44,320 nucleotides of DNA from Planctomycetota bacterium. GTDB taxonomy: Bacteria; Planctomycetota; GCA-002687715; DRQF01. The notes under the pieces were generated by a model. That model was given only the letters and a program-made list of their open reading frames with translations, was not told where the DNA came from and searched no databases. Position numbers and translations under genes: made by a program. Shown here one piece after another: positions 24,537 through 33,226 of the stretch; the first letter of the stretch is position 1; each line of letters starts with the position of its first letter. Location: contig DRQF01000002.1 of the NCBI GenBank assembly GCA_011369445.1, positions 1 through 44,320 on the forward strand. The letters run 5' to 3'.

Positions 24537-25802
24537 CTACTGGATGATGTAGCTCGTCGTCGCGGGCGACGTGTTTGACGTCGTCGGATTCAGAAGGAAA
24601 GCAATACCCGGCCCCACACCGTTGTTGGAGAACAGACCGAGGCTCACCAAGTCGAGGGCATTGGACGGGGTCGTATTGCCATGGTCAAACAATTCGAAGG
24701 CATGCTGGCCGGCAGGAACGGTCGTCGGGCCCAAAGCGACGTCCATGGACAAGTCGCGCCCGAAACCCACGACCGCCGGGCCGCCGGAGCCACGGGTGAT
24801 GCCGACCCCGGTATTGATGGAAGGCGTCGAGTTGTAGCCGGCGACGAGAACGGCGATGTCACCGTTCTCGGTGATGACGGCTTCGCCGCCGTGAGGACCC
24901 GTGGTGTTACTGAATTCGGCCAGCCGTTCGTGGACGAACTTCACTTTGCGAACCAAGCCGCCGCCCGGCCCCACTTCAACGAATTGCTGTGCGTAGACCC
25001 GGGGATTGAATGCGGTGATCTGGGGTTCCAGGTCATTGTAGAACGTCATGATCTGGGGGGGGCCGCTGGCGATGCCGTTCGGCGTCGGATTGGGGAAGCC
25101 GGCCAAGCCACCGGTGTTGTTCGTGAACGCAACGAAACCGTTCGACGACACGCGAGCCTGGGAGTAGACGTTCCCGTAGAACGGCACGGTGAGTCCGCCC
25201 AAGAAAGTAAAGGTGGCGAACTGGTCACCGCTCAATGAAAACTCCTGGTATCCGTTGGAGAACTGGCCCGTGCCAGCGCCGGTGCTACGGATATTGAAAG
25301 GTGCATTGGTCGGATCCACCACGAGCGCCTGGGCCGTCACTTCCCAGTTGGGCTGAGTGATGCAGATCGGTTGGTTGTTCACCGTGACGCAGGCGGGGAG
25401 ATTGATGATGAGCTGAAGATCGCCGACGTTGTCCGTATAGCTCAACGAACCGGGCTGGACGTAACCATTCACGTATTCCTGGTCGGAATAGCCCGCCGCG
25501 CCCTGATCGGGAATATCCAGCTGGAATCCGTATTGATTCAAGCTCGAAACGGCGTCGAATGAGATCGACCCGCCGGCGGCGAAAGATGTGGCGAACAACA
25601 CGACCACCGGGTTGGAGCCCGGAAAACCGTGAATATTCAACATGATGTCCGAGTCAGTGAAAACGGGCATGGTGACCGGAGCGGACACCGGAGGGAACGC
25701 CGGGCCGTCGACGTTCAAGCCGGCAAACGGCGTGTTGGGCTGCTGGGCAGCGAGCCCTCCCATCATCAAGGCGAAGACCAGTAACGTGAGTTTTTTCTGC
25801 AT
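24537..25802 (-). CDS. Secreted NIDO-like protein, tandem paralogue A
   Basis: The product has 421 residues, exactly as its neighbour. The start is ATG 25802 (MQKKLTLLVFALMMGGLAAQ) after AAAGGA; the frame is open to 25973, but the extension is polar and would bury the signal peptide. Cleavage after LAA would leave QQPN. It shares with paralogue B the HGFPGSNPVVVLFATSF strand, YSDQEYVNGY, LPAC, the NIDO-like signature VPFYGNVYSQARVSSNGFVA, NTTGPHGGEAVITENGDIAV, YNSTPSIN and the ending SYIIQ. Variation is scattered rather than clustered, as after an older duplication under selection. It is followed by a strong terminator. Function unknown; the similarity to modules of the 8669-11011 product suggests a common surface role. 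Confidence 0.87.
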   Translation of the reverse strand: MQKKLTLLVFALMMGGLAAQQPNTPFAGLNVDGPAFPPVSAPVTMPVFTDSDIMLNIHGFPGSNPVVVLFATSFAAGGSISFDAVSSLNQYGFQLDIPDQGAAGYSDQEYVNGYVQPGSLSYTDNVGDLQLIINLPACVTVNNQPICITQPNWEVTAQALVVDPTNAPFNIRSTGAGTGQFSNGYQEFSLSGDQFATFTFLGGLTVPFYGNVYSQARVSSNGFVAFTNNTGGLAGFPNPTPNGIASGPPQIMTFYNDLEPQITAFNPRVYAQQFVEVGPGGGLVRKVKFVHERLAEFSNTTGPHGGEAVITENGDIAVLVAGYNSTPSINTGVGITRGSGGPAVVGFGRDLSMDVALGPTTVPAGQHAFELFDHGNTTPSNALDLVSLGLFSNNGVGPGIAFLLNPTTSNTSPATTSYIIQ

Positions 25803-25981
25803 CGTGAATCCTTTGACTCTCTCGTGACCGCGCGGCAGGCTCGCACCGACAGCCGCATCGAGGACAATCGTTTCTCCGTCAGGCTGCATGCGTCTCGCGG
25901 CTACCATGATAGAGAGTCTCTCCTCCTCGTGCAAGCGTACCCGGATGGAGTGACCAGAATCATCTTTCTCCAAAATATGGA

Positions 25982-26010
25982 ATCACAGCACATTCCATTG
26001 TTTCTGGCAA
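25982..26010 (-). promoter_or_regulatory. Possible promoter for paralogue A
   Basis: On the minus strand TTGCCA (complement of 26005-26010) and TGTGAT (complement of 25982-25987) are separated by 17 bp. An inverted repeat TGGAAT/ATTCCA (25978-25983 and 25992-25997) overlaps it and could be an operator. The leader to the ATG would be about 170 nt. Match quality is moderate. Confidence 0.3.
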
Positions 26011-26052
26011 CTTATCACGAATAATCTGATGAGTTCGGCGGAAGCCCTGGTC

Positions 26053-28227
26053 TCAGAACCTCAGATGGAAGCCCGCCACGGCGCTGAAACCCGCCTCGTT
26101 CGAACCGGACCCATGGATCCTGTAGTTCTTGTCGGTGAGGTTCTCCAGGTGAAGAAACACGTTCAGGTTCTCATTGACGTCGTAGGCGAAACGCAGGTTG
26201 TAGATCGTGTACCCCGGCGTTCCGTTGGGGGGAATACGCTGGGTGTCCGCCCGATCCCTCGGACTGAGACGGTCAGCCCTTCCCACGATCTCCGCGTCGA
26301 ACCGCGCCCAGAATCCTTCAAGAAAGGACGGGCGCCAGTCGACCCCCACGAGAGCGTGGATTGGTGGCAACCGACTCGGCGGCTCCGACTCCACAACGGG
26401 CGCCGACGTGGGGAACGTGTCGACGAGGCCGTCGACCCACGCGAAGTTTCCGCTCAGGGTCAGGTCGTCCATCACGTCCCAAGCCAACGCGAACTCGACG
26501 CCCTGAAGATGGCCGTCTCCCACGTTGCTCTTCGTCACCTCGGATTCCCCGCTGCCGTTCACGACACCGGTCGGCGAACGAATGATCGTATCGATGAGGA
26601 TCGTGTAGAAGTACGAAGCTTCTCCGCGGAAGTTCTCCCACTGCGCTTTCACGCCGAACTCCAACCCGACGAAGTACTCTGGGTCCAGGTTCGGGGACGG
26701 AATTTCGAATTCGCCTGAACGTGCCGCGTCAAAACGGGTCAGATCACTGAGGTTGGGTGCGCGGAACCCGGAGGAGGCGCCGGCGTAGACGTTGATGTTG
26801 TCGGTCGCGTGGACGAGCAACTTCAGCGAACCGGCCAAGGCCTCGTAGTTGGCGTCGAGCGACCCGACGCCGCCGGTCGCCGGGTCGATGACCTGATCGG
26901 AGACGACATCGACATAGTTGAAACGAATCCCCGCTTGCATCTCCCCCCAGTCGTCGAGAGGAAGCGTGTCCTGGACGTAGACCCCAAGGGAAAGGTAGCG
27001 GGAATCGTCCCCCACGGGCCCCTGTGGGAAGACCTGAAAACTCCCGTCGGTGTTCAGGCGGGTTTTGAAGCTGTCCACCCAGTCGACGTAGAGATCAAAG
27101 CCATAGACCAGCGTGCCGATTCCTGTTTCGGACGTCAGTTGCCCCAAGACGCCCAAGGTGTCGATGTCGAAACCCGACTTGTCGCGGCGACCGCTCGAGC
27201 GAATCCGGTCCTGGACCTCGTCCTGAGCCTGATAGGAGATCTTGAAAACGGCTTCGTCGAAGAAGGACCCGTCCGTGATACGAGCCGTCAGGAGAGCCAG
27301 ATCGCGAGTCTGATCGAAGGCGCGCTTGCGGTCGCTCCCATGTGTCGTGCCGTGAAAGTTGATGCCGTCGGCCGTCGAGTGGTGCCGCGGCACGTCGTTC
27401 AACCGGACGCGCTGGAAGAGAAAATCCAGCTCGAGGTTCTCGTCGACGATGGCCGTGAGCTTAGCGTCCACCGCGTAGGCGTCGTACTCGAGCCCTCTTT
27501 GTCTCCCCAGCTTTCCGCCGGCGTCGGTGTTCCCAAAGCTCTTGTAGCTGCCCCCGATCTCAAAACCGAACCGTCCGTCGTAACCGCCCCGGAACGACTC
27601 GTGGGTGACGTGAGACGCTTCCGCGGAGTTGAACCTGTAATAGGCCTCCCCGCCGAGATCCCACCCCTCGCCTTCCAGACCGAGGTCCAAAGTTCGGCTG
27701 AAAGCCTGGATCGTTCCTCCCGCGGCATCGCTCCCGTAGAGGACCGAAGCCGGACCTTTTTGGACCTCGATGCGTCCAAGGCTGAGAGGATCGACCGTGG
27801 CGAAGTACTGATTCGGCCCGCTTCGCATCGCCGGATGGTTGACGCGCACGCCGTCCACGAGCATGAGTGTCCGAAACCCGGTGAGACCGCGAATGTAGGG
27901 AGCCCCCAAACCCGGTCCCGTCTTTTGAATCATGACTCCGGGCACCTCGCGAAGTGCATCCGGAAGGGTCGACGGAACTCGTTCGGTGAAAAGGTCTTTG
28001 GCGTCCAGTCGAACGACGGCGGAAGGCGTCTCGAAGATACGCTCCTCGGTTCGTCCGGGCGTGACGACGATTTCGTCCAGGTCCTGAACGGCCTGGTTCA
28101 CCTTCTCGGCACGCGTCTTGGCGGCATCATCCGGCCGCGTCCCCTTCTCCGTTTGGGACCAGGCAGTGGATCCCAAGACACTCATCACCAGGAGGGCCTG
28201 CAGACCCCGCCCCCAAGTCTCGATCAT
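26053..28227 (-). CDS. TonB-dependent outer-membrane receptor
   Basis: The 724-residue product starts at ATG 28227 behind AAGGGGA; an upstream ATG at 28266 would give a poorer signal peptide. The signal ends AWS before QTEK. A TonB box, EIVVT, lies at 52-56. The plug domain (about 65-185) includes LREVPGVMIQKTGPGLGAPY, IRGLTGFRTLMLVDGVRVN and GRIEVQKGPASVLYGSDAAGG. The rest is a 22-strand-type beta barrel with GVYVQDTL, GASSGFRAPNLSDLTRFD and NLDPEYFVGLEFG, ending in Phe (FHLRF). It imports an iron chelate, haem, cobalamin or similar; the GFRAPNLSDL style fits the haem/siderophore group, but the ligand is not determined. It is divergent from its TonB energy transducer across 150 bp. Confidence 0.93.
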   Translation of the reverse strand: MIETWGRGLQALLVMSVLGSTAWSQTEKGTRPDDAAKTRAEKVNQAVQDLDEIVVTPGRTEERIFETPSAVVRLDAKDLFTERVPSTLPDALREVPGVMIQKTGPGLGAPYIRGLTGFRTLMLVDGVRVNHPAMRSGPNQYFATVDPLSLGRIEVQKGPASVLYGSDAAGGTIQAFSRTLDLGLEGEGWDLGGEAYYRFNSAEASHVTHESFRGGYDGRFGFEIGGSYKSFGNTDAGGKLGRQRGLEYDAYAVDAKLTAIVDENLELDFLFQRVRLNDVPRHHSTADGINFHGTTHGSDRKRAFDQTRDLALLTARITDGSFFDEAVFKISYQAQDEVQDRIRSSGRRDKSGFDIDTLGVLGQLTSETGIGTLVYGFDLYVDWVDSFKTRLNTDGSFQVFPQGPVGDDSRYLSLGVYVQDTLPLDDWGEMQAGIRFNYVDVVSDQVIDPATGGVGSLDANYEALAGSLKLLVHATDNINVYAGASSGFRAPNLSDLTRFDAARSGEFEIPSPNLDPEYFVGLEFGVKAQWENFRGEASYFYTILIDTIIRSPTGVVNGSGESEVTKSNVGDGHLQGVEFALAWDVMDDLTLSGNFAWVDGLVDTFPTSAPVVESEPPSRLPPIHALVGVDWRPSFLEGFWARFDAEIVGRADRLSPRDRADTQRIPPNGTPGYTIYNLRFAYDVNENLNVFLHLENLTDKNYRIHGSGSNEAGFSAVAGFHLRF

Positions 28228-28377
28228 GGCAGATTCCCCTTTTCTCATCTCCGTCGACCGCCGCAAAGCTGGTCGGGAGCGGGAACGGGCGAAGAGTTCG
28301 CGGGTTCATTTTTTTTCTTGTCGTAGGACCGAAGAACCGGACACGAACGGCCGTGGCCCCGCTCCGAGCCTCCGGTT

Positions 28378-29172
28378 ATGATGACGGAACGCGAATCGGC
28401 CACCATGTTCTGGAACAAGATCTTCAACGAACGTCTGATCCTCGGGCTTTCCCGGCCTGGAACCGGGTTTTCCGTGCTCTTCCACGGAGCCGTCCTCATC
28501 TTGGCGGCCCTGCCTTCCCTGTTGCATCCCCCGGCTCCCCCCGAACCCTACCGGGAGCCCCCCTTGGTCCTCTTCCAGTTCTCACAGGCCTCCCCGTGCG
28601 ACGAGCCCGACGCGGACCTGACCCCGGCGGAGCCCTCCGAGGAACCTCCCCTTCCCCCTTGGGAAGCCCGCGAGTCCAGGGAGACCTTCGAGCCCGTCGC
28701 CTCCGCGCCCGAGGCCATCGAGGAGAGGATCATCCCTCTGCCGACTTGGAAACCGGTGATGGCGCGCGTTCTACCCCGCACTCCACCCACCGAGCCGAGC
28801 CCGCCCACCAAGCCCGTGGTCGATCGGGCGCCGCCGCCTCTCCGACCAGTTGTCCCGGGAACGGTCCCGCGCCGGCAGACGCCCGCCGGATTCGTCACGG
28901 CGAGCAAGATCCCCGGCTCGTGCCCCAAGCCTCGCTACCCGCGGGCGGCGGTCCGAAGAAAGCTCGAAGGGAGGGTCGTGCTCCTCGTTCGTATCGACAG
29001 GGAGGGTCGCCCCATCGAGATCATGATCGCGGAGAGTTCGGGGCGGACCATGTTCGATCGCGCGGCGGAACGGGCCGTCCGCAAATGGCGATTCACTCCG
29101 GCGCGCCGCGATGGCGTCCCAGTCGAGGACACGGTCCGCGTGCCCATCCGCTTCTCCCTCACCGGTCGATGA
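28378..29172 (+). CDS. tonB: TonB-family energy transducer
   Basis: The 264-residue product has the three-part TonB layout: an N-terminal membrane anchor at about 30-49 (GFSVLFHGAVLILAALPSLL), a long Pro/Glu-rich periplasmic spacer (about 50-175), and a C-terminal TonB_C domain (YPRAAVRRKLEGRVVLLVRI, DREGRPIEIMIAESSG, FDRAAERAVRKWRFTPARRDG). Two ATGs stand in a row at 28378 and 28381, without a strong ribosome-binding site. It transmits proton-motive energy to outer-membrane receptors, most simply the one divergently encoded next to it. No ExbB or ExbD is encoded here. It is convergent with the dihydrouridine synthase gene with only four bases between stops. Confidence 0.9.
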   Translation: MMTERESATMFWNKIFNERLILGLSRPGTGFSVLFHGAVLILAALPSLLHPPAPPEPYREPPLVLFQFSQASPCDEPDADLTPAEPSEEPPLPPWEARESRETFEPVASAPEAIEERIIPLPTWKPVMARVLPRTPPTEPSPPTKPVVDRAPPPLRPVVPGTVPRRQTPAGFVTASKIPGSCPKPRYPRAAVRRKLEGRVVLLVRIDREGRPIEIMIAESSGRTMFDRAAERAVRKWRFTPARRDGVPVEDTVRVPIRFSLTGR

Positions 29173-29176
29173 GGGA

Positions 29177-30355
29177 CTATCCTCCGGGCGAAGAATCCCC
29201 CGCTGCAGCCGTCGGCGGAGTGTCATCGTCGGGTTGATCCAGGTAGCCGTGGGGGAGCGCAACCTTCTGTCTCCCCGATCTCTTGCCCCGCCGAATGCGC
29301 ATGGCCGCCGGCGGAAACGGCGTCCCCATATCCAGCCCCTCGAACGCACGGTCGATGTCGTCGAGAGAATCCATCCGAATGAGGCGATCGCGCACGGGTC
29401 CCGTCTTCGGGAACCCTTTGGTGTACCAGACGGTGAGTTTCCGCATCATTCGCAGACCGCTCCGCGTGCCGAACCATTCCTCCATGAGACGGGCATGCTC
29501 CTTCAGCACGTCCACGACCTCGCCCAGGGTCGGGGGATCGGGCGGGGCGGCACCGTCGAACACGCAAGCGAGGTCCCGGAAGAGCCAAGGGCGTCCCATG
29601 CAGCCTCGCCCCACCACGACCCCGGCCGCTCCCGTGGCTCGCATCATTCGCAGCGCGTCCCAAGCCTCCCAGATGTCGCCGTTTCCCAGCACCGGGATGC
29701 TCAGCCTCGCGACCAGTTCTCCGATGAACTCCCACCGCGCCTCGCCGTCGTAGAGCTCTGCGGCTGTCCTGGCGTGGAGAGCGATCGCGGCGCAACCCTC
29801 CCCCTCCGCCACGTCACCCGCTGCCCTGAAGGTCATGTGCTCTTCGTCGATTCCCAGACGCACTTTGATGGTGACCGGCGTTCCCTCCGAAGCGCCGACG
29901 ACGGCGCGAACGAGCCTCCGCAACAAACGCGGTTTGTAGGGGATGGCGGCCCCGCCGCCCTTCGACGTGATCTTACGGACGGGACAACCGAAATTCAGAT
30001 CTATGTGGTCGACCTGCCCCTCTCCGACCAGACGGCGGGTCGCCTCCGCGAGGTGGCGGGGGTCGACACCGTAGAGCTGGAGGGAGCGCGGCGCCTCGTC
30101 GGGCCCGAAGGCCGCGAGTTTCAGGGTCTTGTCGTGCCCTTCCACGAGGGCGCGCGCCGTGATCATCTCCGAAACGTACAACCCCGCTCCGAAACGCCTG
30201 CAGATGCGACGGAAAGGGTAATTCGTGATGCCGGCCATGGGGGCCAGCACGACCGGCGGCCAGACCGACAGCGGCCCCAGCCTCAGCGACGGAAACTCGC
30301 CGGGTCTCGCCGGCACGACGCCGCGGTTGCGCTCGCTCACATAGATCGGGTCCAT
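29177..30355 (-). CDS. tRNA-dihydrouridine synthase (Dus family)
   Basis: FMN enzyme that reduces uridines in tRNA. The 392-residue product shows VVLAPMAGITNYPFRRI (FMN-binding start of the TIM barrel), MITARAL, LQLYG, the catalytic Cys124 in LNFGCPVRKITSKGGGAA, VTIKVRLGID, LHARTAAELYDGEARW, VLGNGDIW and VVVGRGCMGRPWLF. A C-terminal helical tRNA-binding domain follows, ending in a basic then acidic tail. The overall style is DusB-like. It starts at ATG 30355, 10 bp after the stop of the S9-FGE gene, and so is probably translated from the same minus-strand message. Confidence 0.94.
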   Translation of the reverse strand: MDPIYVSERNRGVVPARPGEFPSLRLGPLSVWPPVVLAPMAGITNYPFRRICRRFGAGLYVSEMITARALVEGHDKTLKLAAFGPDEAPRSLQLYGVDPRHLAEATRRLVGEGQVDHIDLNFGCPVRKITSKGGGAAIPYKPRLLRRLVRAVVGASEGTPVTIKVRLGIDEEHMTFRAAGDVAEGEGCAAIALHARTAAELYDGEARWEFIGELVARLSIPVLGNGDIWEAWDALRMMRATGAAGVVVGRGCMGRPWLFRDLACVFDGAAPPDPPTLGEVVDVLKEHARLMEEWFGTRSGLRMMRKLTVWYTKGFPKTGPVRDRLIRMDSLDDIDRAFEGLDMGTPFPPAAMRIRRGKRSGRQKVALPHGYLDQPDDDTPPTAAAGDSSPGG

Positions 30356-30365
30356 GGGAGCGAAT

Positions 30366-33143
30366 CTATCTTTTCGGCGCCTCCTTCACGAGCCGGAAAC
30401 CGACGAACGCATCGGGGGGACGGGGGACGTCGCCACGATCGTCCAAGGGCGTAACCGCCGATGTCCCGACGACCTGGAAGTCTCCCCCGCCGGCCGTAAC
30501 CCACTCGGCGGCGTTCCCACCCAAATCGTGGATACGAACGGTTCGATCGCCAACGCTCCAACTCGAGGGCGCCGACGTTCCCACGTTCCAAAGGGCGCGA
30601 TCCGGCCCCAGGGCCGCGACGGCGGCGGACAATGCGAGGACCTCCGAAGGAGCGGGCTCGAACCCCGTCCACCAGGCCAGCGTATTCTCATCGGAACCCT
30701 TGTGACGCGCGATCCTCTCCCACTCCTTTCGCGTGGGCAATCTCCAAGTCGCTCCGGTGAGGCCGGACAGCCAACGCGCATAGGCGGCGGCGTCGGCTCC
30801 CGACACCCCCGTGACCGGGAGATTCGGGTGCAAGAGATCCCGGCTTGCGGGCTTGAACTCGGCCCACTGAGCGCGTGTGGTCTCGAAACGCGCAACCATG
30901 AGCCCGTCTTCGAGCGGGACGACTTCCGGGACTAAGTGATTCTCGTGGACTTCCCCAAAGGACACGCCATAGCGTTTGTATCGACGGGAGGCGAGCGCGC
31001 GATCCAGGGGTGAGTCCTTCTGAAGGAGATCTTCGAGAGAGTCCTTCTTCTTCGATTGGAACAGGTGGCTGTCGAACCACGCGAGTTCCTCTTGAAGCTT
31101 GCGACGCTGGTGCGTGAGCTTCCGCAGGCCGTGGGGCTCGCCCGGGAACAGGACGAATCGCACCGGCGCCTTCTTGAGCTTGTGCAGCGCGCGATACCAC
31201 TGCCACCCCTGTTCCGTCGGAACCGAAGTGTCTCGCGTCCCGAAGAAAATGATCGTCGGCGTCGTGACTCTCTCCACGTGAAAAAGGGGCGACTTTTTCT
31301 GGTAGAGCCCCGGGATCTCCCAGGGCGCCCCACCCAGGTAGTAGTCATCGAAGGTCACGCCAAACGCGCAATTGCCGTAGTCGCTCGACCAGTTGACGTC
31401 TCCTGCACCGGGAGCGCAGGCCTTGAATTCGTAGTCGAATCCGGGTGCGTAGAGATGCGCCAGCGTCAAGCTCGCGATGGAGAGGATGGCGCCGTTCGAC
31501 CAGCCGACGAGGCCCATCCGCTCCTTGTCGACCTTGCCGTCCTTGATGAGCGACTCGATGCCCCGAAACATGTCGAGGATCTCCAGCTCGTAGTAGCGAC
31601 CCTTGATCGATTCCCCGAACGCCAGCCCGTAGTCCGAACTCCCGTGGTAGTTGGTCTTGAGAACGAAGGCGCCCCTTTGGGCGTAGAGGTTCGGGCTATT
31701 GGCCCATCGCTCGCTGAAGCGATCCCGATCGGCGCCGTGCGGTCCGCCGTGAGTGATGAGAACGAGGGGCCGGCGTCCCCCGTCCCCGGGCTTCCAGTCA
31801 TGGGGATAGTAGAGAATACCCTCGATCTGCTCGTCCAAGGCACCCTTCCAGTGAAGGACTTCCGTGCGAGCCAACCGTAGCCCCTTGAACCCACCATTCG
31901 GGCGAAACACCTGCCGTTCGTCGCTCACCGTGTTACCCGTCAACACGGCCGTGAAGACGCGATCCGGGTCGGACGCGGAACCCGTCACGTAGAGAATTCG
32001 ATCCGCGTCCCTCGCCTTGGCCATCGAGAAGATGCGGCCGGCATGAGCGCCTGTGAGAAGAGTCTTCGAATAGGCTCCGTCCGGTCCCCGCTTGTAGCGC
32101 GCAAGCAGAGGGTGGACACCGTTGCAAAGCCCAGTGAGGAAACCATCCTCCGTCGGGATGAATGAGCCGGTGATCCCCCAGGGATGGTCGAGTGCCACCG
32201 TACGGACTGCAAGATCCGGGAGCGAGACTTCGTCGACCACGCGAATCGCCCCCTCCGCCTCGCCGTCCACCGTGGGGGCTGGACGCAAGGCGAAGAAACC
32301 CTTTCCGTCCGGGCGCCAACGAAACGTGAAGGGTTTCGACAGGACATCGGCGTAAATCTCGCGCGCTCGACCATCCTCGAGGTCGAAGACGACGCAGCGT
32401 GGAGGGATGTCGCCCTCGGCCCCGTAACTCGGCGACCTCTGCAGGACGGCCACGGCATGACGACCGTCCGGGGACAATTCGAATCCCTGGACACCCTCCT
32501 CATTCCGCGTCAGCCGTCGAAGTTTCTTGGTCGCGATCTCGAAACGGAAGAGCCGTCGCCCGCGGTCCTTCATCGCCAGGGGGTCTTCGACGACGAGGCT
32601 GTCGTCCTTCGCTTTCTTGGCCCGGGCCTCCCTCCGAGTCCGCCGTTCGCGCGCCGCGAGGATGACCGTGTCGTCGTCGACCCACTGATAGGAGGAAACG
32701 CCCTGCGGAATGCGAGTGACGGGTCGTGCCTCGCCTCCTTGCATGTCCAGAATCCAAAGCTGGCTCCCGCCCTCCCCTTTCGGCAGCCCCTTCATGCCCG
32801 GGGGAAAACCCCTCCCGGACAAGAAGGCCACGTAGCGTGCGCTGGGAGATATCCGCGCCGACGAGACGCCCGTATTGCCCTGATCGAGCCGGCGAACCTT
32901 TCCTTCGGGCAAGTCCATCCACATCAGGCGGGAAATCGAGCCGTTCTTCTTCTCGTCCGGAGCGCGCTCGATGAAGATCGCGTGGCGGCCGTCCCGGGAA
33001 AGGGACCATCCCGAGGCCGATTTCTGGTTGACGACATCATCCACCGTCCAGGGGCGGGTGCGGGGGGCGTCTGACTGCTGTCCGAGCATCATCCCTGAAA
33101 GAACCAACACGAGGTATGCGGCCGACAACTTCGATCGTCTCAT
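30366..33143 (-). CDS. Exported S9 prolyl-oligopeptidase-like peptidase fused to a sulfatase-modifying-factor (FGE-like) domain
   Basis: The 925-residue product starts at ATG 33143 after AAGGAG (the frame stays open to 33194 without a better site). A signal peptide ends near MLG before QQSD. Residues 40-420 carry beta-propeller repeats (LSRDGRHAIF, ISPSARYVAF, LSPDGRHAVAV, RWRPDGKGFF). The alpha/beta-hydrolase domain (about 430-695) has the oxyanion-region THGGPHG, nucleophile Ser549 in GWSNG, Asp638 (GTRDTS) and His671 (GEPHG). Residues 740-921 form a sulfatase-modifying-factor/FGE-like domain: MVARFETTRAQWAEF, GADAAAYARWLSGLTGATWR, LPTRKEWERIARH, IHDLGGNAAEWV and AFVGFRLV. The peptidase triad is complete. 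The FGE part lacks an evident active-site Cys pair, so it probably binds rather than oxidises. Confidence 0.92.
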   Translation of the reverse strand: MRRSKLSAAYLVLVLSGMMLGQQSDAPRTRPWTVDDVVNQKSASGWSLSRDGRHAIFIERAPDEKKNGSISRLMWMDLPEGKVRRLDQGNTGVSSARISPSARYVAFLSGRGFPPGMKGLPKGEGGSQLWILDMQGGEARPVTRIPQGVSSYQWVDDDTVILAARERRTRREARAKKAKDDSLVVEDPLAMKDRGRRLFRFEIATKKLRRLTRNEEGVQGFELSPDGRHAVAVLQRSPSYGAEGDIPPRCVVFDLEDGRAREIYADVLSKPFTFRWRPDGKGFFALRPAPTVDGEAEGAIRVVDEVSLPDLAVRTVALDHPWGITGSFIPTEDGFLTGLCNGVHPLLARYKRGPDGAYSKTLLTGAHAGRIFSMAKARDADRILYVTGSASDPDRVFTAVLTGNTVSDERQVFRPNGGFKGLRLARTEVLHWKGALDEQIEGILYYPHDWKPGDGGRRPLVLITHGGPHGADRDRFSERWANSPNLYAQRGAFVLKTNYHGSSDYGLAFGESIKGRYYELEILDMFRGIESLIKDGKVDKERMGLVGWSNGAILSIASLTLAHLYAPGFDYEFKACAPGAGDVNWSSDYGNCAFGVTFDDYYLGGAPWEIPGLYQKKSPLFHVERVTTPTIIFFGTRDTSVPTEQGWQWYRALHKLKKAPVRFVLFPGEPHGLRKLTHQRRKLQEELAWFDSHLFQSKKKDSLEDLLQKDSPLDRALASRRYKRYGVSFGEVHENHLVPEVVPLEDGLMVARFETTRAQWAEFKPASRDLLHPNLPVTGVSGADAAAYARWLSGLTGATWRLPTRKEWERIARHKGSDENTLAWWTGFEPAPSEVLALSAAVAALGPDRALWNVGTSAPSSWSVGDRTVRIHDLGGNAAEWVTAGGGDFQVVGTSAVTPLDDRGDVPRPPDAFVGFRLVKEAPKR

Positions 33144-33226
33144 GGTGCGCTCCTTGACACAGACCTTTCGCCCCGAGGAGGGCCGAGTCATCATACCGGC
33201 TCGAACGGAAAAGGAATCCGAAAGCC

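Noticed and set aside
20775-30454. Long plus-strand frames opposite recQ, the tandem paralogues, the TonB receptor and dus
   Set aside because: They are antisense shadows; the minus-strand products have full recognised domains or conserved paralogy.
30650-30670. tRNA T-arm-like sequence GGGTTCGAGCCC on the minus strand
   Set aside because: It lies inside the FGE-like coding domain (WTGFEPA) and no acceptor, D or anticodon arms can be built around it.
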